This document shows, piece after piece, positions 1 through 5,264 of a stretch of DNA of 8,484 nt (position 1 is its first letter; every line of letters begins with the position of its first letter). The DNA is from Actinomycetes bacterium (GTDB lineage: Bacteria > Actinomycetota > Thermoleophilia > RBG-16-64-13), in assembly GCA_021815245.1 (NCBI GenBank), contig JAKAHF010000064.1, forward strand, positions 1 through 8,484, read 5' to 3'. The notes under the pieces were generated by a model. It had not been told where the DNA came from and did no database searches. It was given only the letters and a program-made list of their open reading frames with translations. The translations under genes were made by a program, and so were the position numbers.

Positions 1-459
1 ATGCTCCAGGGCTTCGAGGCCGGAGCCGACGACTATCTGGCCAAGCCGTTCAGTCCCAAGCTGCTGGTCGCCCGGGTGAGAGCTATTCTGCGCCGCTCGG
101 GCAACGCCGCGCCCGAGGAACCCGAATGGCCGGTCGAACACGGCGATGTCTCCATCGACCTACGAACCCGCGAGGTAGCCATAGGAGGCCGCGTCGTGGA
201 ACTGACAAGCACCGAATTCGACCTGCTTCGCGTGCTGGCCGAGCATCCCGGGTGGGTGTTCGGTCGCGAAGAATTGCTAGAAGCGGTATGGGGCTACACC
301 TATCTGGGCGATTCGCGGTTGGTCGACGTGCACGTGGCCAATCTCCGCAAGAAGATCGAAGAAGACCCGGCCAATCCCCAGATCGTGCGCACCGTGCGCG
401 GAGTGGGCTACAAGTTCTCGGCGGCCGCGACTCGACCCGCGACCGAGAACGGGGGGTGA
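1..459 (+). CDS. OmpR/PhoB-family response regulator, 5' end cut by window
   Basis: This is the C-terminal part of a DNA-binding response regulator that would be phosphorylated by the kinase encoded just downstream. The first ~33 visible residues are the end of a receiver domain: GFEAGADDYLAKPFSPKLL holds the conserved Lys15-Pro16 pair, followed by the last helix. The phospho-acceptor Asp lies upstream of the window. The ATG at base 1 is therefore almost certainly an internal Met codon and not the true start. Residues ~48-138 form an OmpR-type winged helix, with the recognition helix around residues 105-120 (SRLVDVHVANLRKKIE) and the wing ending in VRTVRGVGYKF. Only 4 bp separate its TGA from the kinase ATG, so the two genes are surely co-transcribed. 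Its likely DNA site is the 11-bp-spaced repeat array at 1548-1591 (inference). The family call is secure; the signal is unknown. Confidence 0.95.
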   Translation: MLQGFEAGADDYLAKPFSPKLLVARVRAILRRSGNAAPEEPEWPVEHGDVSIDLRTREVAIGGRVVELTSTEFDLLRVLAEHPGWVFGREELLEAVWGYTYLGDSRLVDVHVANLRKKIEEDPANPQIVRTVRGVGYKFSAAATRPATENGG

Positions 460-463
460 CGGC

Positions 464-1552
464 ATGAGCACCCGGTGGCGGCTCTTCTTCTCCTACCTGG
501 CGGTCATCGCGACCCTCGTGGTCGTGCTGTCGGTCGCGGTGCGCAGCCTCGCGGTGCGGGCCGTGGACTCCCACATGGGCGGCATGATGGGTATGGGCGG
601 CTCGGGCGGCATGATGTCGAACGACATCCGGAGCGCGGTGGCGGCCGGCATCAACGAAGCCATACTCTGGGGAGCTCTGGCGGCCATCGTGGTGGCCGTC
701 ATCGCGAGCTACCTCGTCTCGGGGTGGCTCACCCGCCCTCTCGGCCACATGGCCGAGGTCGCCGGACGGATCGCCGCGGGTGACTTCGCCCAGCGGGTCG
801 CGTACGACGGAGCCGACGACATGGGCCGGTTCGCGGGAGCTTTCAACAACATGGCCGGCCAATTGCAGCGCACTGAGGAAGTGCGACGGGAGCTGCTGGG
901 CACCATCTCGCACGAAATAAGGACTCCCCTTGCCACCATCGAGGGCTACATGCGAGGTCTCATGGACGGAGTGGTGCCGGCCGAACCCGAAACCTACGAG
1001 TTGGTGAGAAGGGAGGCGGCGCGACTCGGCCGCCTGGTCACCGACGTTGAGCGGTTGTCTCGCCTTGAAGCGGGCGCCGAGCCCATCACCCCCGCCGAGG
1101 TCCCTGCCCTCGAAGCCGTCGAAAAGGTCTCCGCACCGCTACGACCACAATTCGAACACGCGGGTCTGAGTCTCCAAGTCGAATGCGGTGACCCCTGCCC
1201 GAGCATCTGGGCCGACCCCGACAAATTCGCCCAGATCCTTGGCAACCTGCTCGCCAACTCGCTGCGCTTCACCCCCTCAGGCGGGATGGTCACGGTGAGA
1301 GTGCAGCCCCGGGAGCGGATGGTGGCATTCGTGGTCGAGGACAACGGCATCGGGATCCCGGCAGACGATCTGCCCCACGTCTTCGAACGCTTTTATCGCG
1401 TCGACAAGTCGAGATCGAGCGCAGGTGGCGGCAGCGGCATCGGTCTCGCCGTCGCCAAGCACCTCACCGAGCAGATGGGCGGCGCGATATCGGTGGAGAG
1501 CACGCCGGGAAGCCTTACCCGTTTCACTTTCACACTTCCCCAGGCGGCTTGA
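464..1552 (+). CDS. Sensor histidine kinase with HAMP domain and Met-rich extracytoplasmic loop
   Basis: This 362-residue membrane kinase would autophosphorylate and pass the phosphate to the regulator encoded 4 bp upstream. In order it shows TM1 (~7-29), a short outer loop (~30-65), TM2 (~66-86), a HAMP linker (~84-137), a HisKA dimerisation domain with the H-box SHEIRTPL (149-156, phospho-acceptor His150), and a HATPase_c domain. The ATPase motifs are the N-box NLLANSLRFTP (261-271), DNGIGI (293-298) and GGGSGIGL (321-328). All catalytic boxes are intact. The G-rich run at 451-456, overlapping the upstream stop, can serve as ribosome binding site. The odd part is the loop: His37 and six Met (38, 41, 42, 44, 50, 51) lie among glycines, with no room for a folded sensor domain. 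Met/His clusters commonly bind Cu(I) or Ag(I), so metal sensing is a reasonable guess, but it is not shown. Confidence 0.95.
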   Translation: MSTRWRLFFSYLAVIATLVVVLSVAVRSLAVRAVDSHMGGMMGMGGSGGMMSNDIRSAVAAGINEAILWGALAAIVVAVIASYLVSGWLTRPLGHMAEVAGRIAAGDFAQRVAYDGADDMGRFAGAFNNMAGQLQRTEEVRRELLGTISHEIRTPLATIEGYMRGLMDGVVPAEPETYELVRREAARLGRLVTDVERLSRLEAGAEPITPAEVPALEAVEKVSAPLRPQFEHAGLSLQVECGDPCPSIWADPDKFAQILGNLLANSLRFTPSGGMVTVRVQPRERMVAFVVEDNGIGIPADDLPHVFERFYRVDKSRSSAGGGSGIGLAVAKHLTEQMGGAISVESTPGSLTRFTFTLPQAA

Positions 1553-1602
1553 CACAATCTTTACGTTGGCTTGAAGGCCACTCAACACGCCTCGGCGATA
1601 CT
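1548..1602 (+). promoter_or_regulatory. Array of 11-bp-spaced direct repeats with a candidate -10; putative response-regulator site
   Basis: Four heptamers start exactly 11 bp apart: CTTGACA (1548), CTTTACG (1559), CTTGAAG (1570) and the weaker CTCAACA (1581). OmpR/PhoB-family regulators bind tandem direct repeats with 11-bp periodicity, so this is a likely target of the regulator encoded at 1-459. A -10-like GATACT lies at 1597-1602, without a good -35 at 17 bp. That is what an activator-dependent promoter would look like. A perfect TTGACA (1549-1554) overlaps the kinase stop codon but has no -10 at proper spacing. The array precedes the exported-protein gene at 1652, suggesting that the two-component system controls the two small envelope proteins. 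Confidence 0.55.
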
Positions 1603-1639
1603 CCTGTCATCAAACGCCGAAAGACGGCGAACGACCGAC

Positions 1640-1644
1640 GGAGG
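1640..1644 (+). promoter_or_regulatory. Ribosome binding site deciding the start at 1652
   Basis: GGAGG sits 7 nt ahead of the ATG at 1652. It supports that start over the TTG at 1571, which would add 27 residues in front of an otherwise well-formed signal peptide and would overlap the repeat array. Confidence 0.75.
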
Positions 1645-1651
1645 ACGTGAG

Positions 1652-2038
1652 ATGACAAGAAAGAGAAAGTCGCGAGTGATGGGTCTCGTGCTGGCCGGAG
1701 CCCTCATCCTAGCCGGCGCCATCTACACCACCGCTGCCTGGGCGGCTCCCTGGGGGCCCGCCGCAGAAGCCCCGGCGCAGACGCAGCCGGCCGCGAGCGA
1801 CGCGGAGCTGCGCGCGGCCATTCTGGATATGATCGAAGACCATATGGGCCTGACCGGGGCCGATGCCGAACAGTGGGCCGATCGGATGCTCGAGCGGATG
1901 CGCGACCGCAATCCTGACTTCGACTACGGCGCGATGATCGAGCAGTGCGAAGAACGCATGGACGACTACCAGGCCGGTGTCGACGGCGGTGGTTGCGGCG
2001 GCGGCATGATGGGCTCGGGATACGGGCGCTGGAGGTGA
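1652..2038 (+). CDS. Small exported protein with Met/Gly/Cys-containing tail
   Basis: I do not recognise a named family. The 128-residue product has a clear Sec signal peptide: a basic N-terminus MTRKRKSR, a hydrophobic core (~9-28), and an Ala-x-Ala cleavage site near residues 29-31. The mature part is a Pro/Ala linker, an acidic probably helical stretch (~48-108) with several Met, and a glycine-rich C-terminus, GGGCGGGMMGSGYGRWR. Cys99 and Cys115 are the only cysteines. The GGGMMG tail echoes the Met/Gly loop of the sensor kinase upstream. It lies 99 bp after the kinase, and the Shine-Dalgarno of the next gene overlaps its end. It could be a periplasmic or surface metal-binding protein, or an accessory that feeds back on the kinase as CpxP does. 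Both are guesses from size, export and context. Export is well supported; the function is not. Confidence 0.85.
   Translation: MTRKRKSRVMGLVLAGALILAGAIYTTAAWAAPWGPAAEAPAQTQPAASDAELRAAILDMIEDHMGLTGADAEQWADRMLERMRDRNPDFDYGAMIEQCEERMDDYQAGVDGGGCGGGMMGSGYGRWR
2031..2038 (+). promoter_or_regulatory. Ribosome binding site overlapping the upstream stop codon
   Basis: GGAGGTGA contains the TGA stop (2036-2038) of the exported protein and lies 6 nt before the ATG at 2045. Ribosomes that finish the first gene are therefore placed at the start of the second, which indicates translational coupling. Confidence 0.75.
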
Positions 2039-2044
2039 TGCACC

Positions 2045-2338
2045 ATGATGTGGGGTGACGGCCGCTTTGGCGCTGGAGGTTGGATCGGCATGGGATTCAT
2101 GATTCTGTTCTGGATCGCCGTTGTCGTCGCGATCGTATACCTGATCCGCTATCTGGTGTCCCGTCCAAGCGCGAATGCGCCGTTCGAGCGCCCGCCGGCC
2201 GACTGGCGCAACTACTCACCGCCCGGCGCCGCGCCGCAGGGCAAGTCGGAGGCGATGCGCATCCTCGAGGAGCGCTACGCCCGCGGTGAGATCGAGCAAG
2301 AGGAGTTCCTCAAGCGAAAGGCCGACCTGGGCGTCTAG
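2045..2338 (+). CDS. Small membrane protein with C-terminal SHOCT domain
   Basis: This 97-residue protein has a short N-terminus rich in Met, Gly and Trp (MMWGDGRFGAGGWIGMGFM), one membrane helix (~14-37), a Pro-rich linker and a C-terminal SHOCT (short C-terminal) motif at ~68-94: SEAMRILEERYARGEIEQEEFLKRKADL. SHOCT segments are short helical oligomerisation or tethering modules of unknown detailed role. Single-TM SHOCT proteins of this size often sit beside two-component or metal-handling genes. The Shine-Dalgarno overlaps the upstream stop, so it is co-translated with the exported protein and probably works with it at the membrane. The SHOCT call is confident; the biochemical role is unknown. 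Confidence 0.88.
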   Translation: MMWGDGRFGAGGWIGMGFMILFWIAVVVAIVYLIRYLVSRPSANAPFERPPADWRNYSPPGAAPQGKSEAMRILEERYARGEIEQEEFLKRKADLGV

Positions 2339-2353
2339 TCCGTCGGCAGCCAA

Positions 2354-2369
2354 GCGGCCCCGCGGCCGC
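2354..2369 (+). terminator. Short GC-rich hairpin after the SHOCT gene
   Basis: GCGGCC (2354-2359) and GGCCGC (2364-2369) form a perfect 6-bp GC-only stem with a 4-nt loop, 15 bp past the SHOCT stop codon. No T-tract follows, so intrinsic termination is uncertain. Confidence 0.3.
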
Positions 2370-2383
2370 GCGAGAGTATCGAG

Positions 2384-2433
2384 CCACACCCCGGCGCAGA
2401 TCAGGCTTCGTCGCCTGCTTCGCCGGGGTGTGG
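2384..2433. terminator. Convergent hairpin, candidate bidirectional terminator over the MarR stop codon
   Basis: CCACACCCCGGCG (2384-2396) is a perfect 13-bp inverted repeat of CGCCGGGGTGTGG (2421-2433). A second stem, CAGGC/GCCTG (2402-2406/2413-2417), nests in the loop. It lies between two convergent genes and includes the last 11 codons of the MarR gene with its stop (2401-2403). Neither side has a convincing T-run, so it may stop transcription weakly, or rather block 3' exonucleases. Confidence 0.55.
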
Positions 2434-2850
2434 TTGCATTGCTGCCAGGAGTCCCCTGAACTGCTCGAGCTGCTCATCGCTCAGCCGGTCGAGCGTCTGC
2501 CGGGCCTTGGCAAGAACGATTCGACTGAGTTCCTCGATCATCGCAAAGCCACGCTCAGAGACGGTGACCAGGCGTATGCGCCGGTCGTCGGGATCCTCGT
2601 GACGCGCGACCAATTCTCGATCGACGAGCCGTTGGATGATGCCCGTGGCTACGTTCGGCTTGATGCCCAACGCTTCGGCAACCTTGCTGATCGGGGTCTG
2701 CCCTTGGGCGAGAATGTAGGCGAACGCCCGCAGTTGCTGCAGGGTGAGATCGTAGTCGAGCAGCGACGCCGTCTGCTCCGGAAGCCCCAAGGACAACAAC
2801 CGGATCTCGAGCGCGCCGATCTCGTCGAGTAACCGGGCGCGCTCCGTCAT
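2401..2850 (-). CDS. MarR-family transcriptional regulator
   Basis: This 149-residue protein matches the length and layout of MarR repressors: N-terminal dimerisation helices (~1-35), a winged helix-turn-helix (~36-104) with LTLQQLRAFAYIL, the helix pair ISKVAEALGIKPNVATGIIQRLVDREL and a wing EDPDDRRIRLVTVSERG (Asp86, Arg90 and Arg91 are typical), then C-terminal dimerisation helices. MarR proteins usually repress neighbouring exporters and lose DNA binding when a phenolic or other ligand binds. The gene is divergent from the RND/MMPL exporter at 2992, with a perfect TTCGCT/AGCGAA palindrome in the shared 141-bp gap, so it probably controls that exporter and itself (inference). AGAGG about 9 nt before the ATG is the likely ribosome binding site. 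Its last codons lie in a hairpin shared with the convergent SHOCT gene. The ligand is unknown. Confidence 0.93.
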   Translation of the reverse strand: MTERARLLDEIGALEIRLLSLGLPEQTASLLDYDLTLQQLRAFAYILAQGQTPISKVAEALGIKPNVATGIIQRLVDRELVARHEDPDDRRIRLVTVSERGFAMIEELSRIVLAKARQTLDRLSDEQLEQFRGLLAAMQPHPGEAGDEA

Positions 2851-2883
2851 AGCTCCGAGCCTCTCTGCGTTACCATCTCCGCC

Positions 2884-2938
2884 TTGTCAATTGGTTCGCT
2901 CATAGCGAATAGTACACGTAGCATGATATAAATACGTG
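2884..2938. promoter_or_regulatory. Divergent promoter/operator region between marR-type and exporter genes
   Basis: The 141-bp gap contains a perfect inverted repeat TTCGCT-CAT-AGCGAA (2895-2909) and a second one, CACGTA/TACGTG (2915-2920/2933-2938), flanking the AT-rich GATATAAAT. TTGTCAA at 2884-2890 is also symmetric and reads TTGACA on the minus strand. The 15-bp palindrome is a reasonable MarR dimer operator. The AT-rich island is the best place for the divergent promoters, but I could not assign a -35/-10 pair with proper spacing to either strand. Confidence 0.5.
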
Positions 2939-2991
2939 CCGAGCCATAGTGAGCATACCTGACGAGGCCGCACCGAGCGGGGAGTGGCGAG

Positions 2992-5220
2992 TTGAGCATC
3001 ATCAGATTCATTGCGCGCATGGTCGAACGCCACGCTGTGGTGCTCATGATCATCGTGATCATCGCTTCCGCGTTCGCCGCGTGGAGCGCAAGCGGCATAT
3101 CGATCCTCACAACCCAGGATGCCTTCCTATCTCCGAAGAGCGAGGCGTTTCAGGGATATGGGGCCTACGAACAGGCCTTCGGCGGCGACTCGATGCTGAT
3201 ACTCATTCCGGGATCGCCTCTCGAGCTTGCCACCCCCGAAGCTCTTCAGGGATTCACGAAGCTGACTTCCGACCTGAAGGCCGACCCCGCGATCCGCTCG
3301 GTGGTGAGTCCCCTTACCTTGCTCGAAGGGGCCTCTGCTCAGGGAGTCGACCTGAGCGACCCGGCCGCGCTCATTGAGGCCGCGCTTGCCGACGAGTCAC
3401 TCCGCGCCGGGCTCGAGCAGTTCTTCCGCAACGGCCACGCTTTGGTCGTCGCCCGGCTGGCCGGCGGTCTCACCATCGACGAGCAGTCGGCCGCGGTGCG
3501 GCATATAGAAGACGTAGTGGCGGCCAGCCCCTTCGCCGCCGACGCCATCGTCGCGGGCAATCCCCGGCTCATCGCCGACATCACGTCGGCCATCCTCTCT
3601 GGCCTCACCCGCACGGGAGCGATCGCCGTCGTCCTCATGGTGGTCATCCTCTTCATCGCCTTCCCGGCCCGGTGGAGACTACTGTCGTTGCCACTGGTGC
3701 TCGTCGGCGCACTCTGGACGTTCGGCGTGGCCGCGGCGGTGGGGATCCCCCTGACGCTGGTCACCGTGGCGGGCCTCCCGGTCTTGATCGGGCTCGGGGT
3801 CGACTTCGCCATCCAGTTCCACAACCGCTACGAGGAAGAGATGCGCCGCGGCGAAGCACCCGAGACGGCGCTGCTCGGGGCCATCTCGCACATCGCCCCG
3901 ACGGTCGGCGTCGCCGTCGCGGTGATGATACTGGGGTTCGTCACGCTTCTCCTTTCGGCCGTACCCGCCGTGAAGCACTTCGGCGTGCTCTTGGCGGTCG
4001 GGGCCGCGGTGCTCTACGCCCTATCGCTCTTCGTGCTCAACGCCTTTCTCTACCGCTTCGACCGGAAACCCCGGTCTGTCTCATCCGACCTCCCCGAGGG
4101 CCGCGCACGCAGGCTGCTCGAGAAGGACTGGCTCTATCTTGGCACGGCGCTCCCGGCCGTGGCGCGCTGGTCGCGGCGATACGCGGTGTGGGTGATGGCG
4201 GTGTCGGTGGCGTTCGCCGTCTTCGGGTTCGTCATCGACCGCGACCTCAACGTGCAGACCGACCTCGAGAAACTCATCCCCAGGAGCACCCCCGGTGTGG
4301 TCGCGCTCAACGAAGCGCGCGGCATCATCGGGAGCACGGTAGAGCTCCCCGTGATGGTGCAGACACCCGACGCCACTTCACCCGAATTCCTGGTGTGGCT
4401 GGCGGACTTTCAGGCTCAGATCCTCGCCAACCATCCCGAGGTCACGGGGGCCAGCAGTCTGACCACGTCTCTCGGACTCCAAGCGGGTGATCCGGCGCCG
4501 ACCAAAGAGGCCGTGAGCGCGGCGCTGGCCGCGATCCCGTCAGAGATACGCGCCGGATTGATATCGACCGACGCGACCAAGGTCTCGGTCAGCTTCAGCC
4601 TCAGCGAGATGCAGATGGACAAGCTCAACGTGCTACTCGACGAGCTCCTCACCGCGACCGGCCTGCCCGCGGGCGTGAGCCTCACCCCGGGAGGCATGAT
4701 CTCGCTGACCGCCCGCACGGTCGAGGCTTTCACCACCAACCGGGGCCTCATCACCGTGGTAGGGATCTTGGTGGTGCTGCTCGGTCTGCTGCTGATCTAT
4801 CGCGATTGGCGCAGAGCGCTCGTCGCCGTGGTGCCCATAGCGCTCGTGACCGGCTGGTCGTCCGCCCTCATGTGGCTGGCGGGCATCGATCTCAACCCCC
4901 TCACCGCCGTGCTGGGAGCGCTGGTCATCGCCATAGGCACCGAGTTCACGGTGCTTCTGCTCAGCCGCTACTGGGAAGAGCGACGCAAAGGGACGGCTCA
5001 CGCCGACGCTATGCAAGAGGCGGTTGTCAAGGTGGGCCGGGCCGTCACCGCTTCGGCCCTGACCGTCGCGGCCGGTTTCGGTGCGCTCATCGCCTCATCG
5101 TTCCCCGCCCTGCGCGATTTCGGCATCGTGATCGTCATCGACGTGGTCTTCGCGCTCGCGGCCACCCTCACGGCCGTGCCGGCGCTCATCCGGTGGCTCG
5201 ACCCGGAGCGCGCCCGCTAG
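2992..5220 (+). CDS. RND-superfamily exporter, MMPL/HAE3-like, 742 residues
   Basis: This is a proton-driven inner-membrane transporter that likely exports a hydrophobic or amphiphilic compound. It is a clear internal duplication. Each half has a first TM helix (~15-34 and ~396-414), an extracytoplasmic domain of ~170 residues and a five-helix block (~208-355 and ~584-735). The TM4 motif of the first half is GLGVDFAIQFHNRYEEE (Asp271 in the proton-relay position). Its partner in the second half is AIGTEFTVLLLSRYWEE, with Glu651 instead of Asp. The length fits stand-alone MMPL/HAE3 proteins rather than the ~1000-residue HAE1 pumps, and no membrane-fusion or outer-membrane partner is nearby. 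The start is TTG, chosen because GGGGAG (2979-2984) lies 7 nt ahead; an ATG at 3019 would remove nine residues. Regulation by the divergent MarR protein is likely. The substrate cannot be predicted: drug, lipid and hopanoid exporters all share this fold. Confidence 0.93.
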   Translation: MSIIRFIARMVERHAVVLMIIVIIASAFAAWSASGISILTTQDAFLSPKSEAFQGYGAYEQAFGGDSMLILIPGSPLELATPEALQGFTKLTSDLKADPAIRSVVSPLTLLEGASAQGVDLSDPAALIEAALADESLRAGLEQFFRNGHALVVARLAGGLTIDEQSAAVRHIEDVVAASPFAADAIVAGNPRLIADITSAILSGLTRTGAIAVVLMVVILFIAFPARWRLLSLPLVLVGALWTFGVAAAVGIPLTLVTVAGLPVLIGLGVDFAIQFHNRYEEEMRRGEAPETALLGAISHIAPTVGVAVAVMILGFVTLLLSAVPAVKHFGVLLAVGAAVLYALSLFVLNAFLYRFDRKPRSVSSDLPEGRARRLLEKDWLYLGTALPAVARWSRRYAVWVMAVSVAFAVFGFVIDRDLNVQTDLEKLIPRSTPGVVALNEARGIIGSTVELPVMVQTPDATSPEFLVWLADFQAQILANHPEVTGASSLTTSLGLQAGDPAPTKEAVSAALAAIPSEIRAGLISTDATKVSVSFSLSEMQMDKLNVLLDELLTATGLPAGVSLTPGGMISLTARTVEAFTTNRGLITVVGILVVLLGLLLIYRDWRRALVAVVPIALVTGWSSALMWLAGIDLNPLTAVLGALVIAIGTEFTVLLLSRYWEERRKGTAHADAMQEAVVKVGRAVTASALTVAAGFGALIASSFPALRDFGIVIVIDVVFALAATLTAVPALIRWLDPERAR

Positions 5221-5264
5221 AGAGCCGTCTTGTTCGCGGTCCTCTTGGCCGGGGTTCTGCGCTC

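Noticed and set aside
83..913. 276-codon open frame on - opposite the two-component genes
   Set aside because: Arg/His/Pro-rich translation with no domain; it is the antisense shadow of the response regulator and kinase.
1549..1554. Perfect TTGACA as a classical -35 box
   Set aside because: No -10 hexamer lies 16-18 bp downstream; it is better explained as the first unit of the 11-bp repeat array.
2428..2832. 134-codon open frame on + opposite the MarR gene
   Set aside because: The MarR reading is unmistakable on the other strand, and this frame has no motif or ribosome binding site.
5221..5264. Terminator between the convergent exporter and beta-helix genes
   Set aside because: I found no convincing stem-loop or T-tract in these 44 bp.
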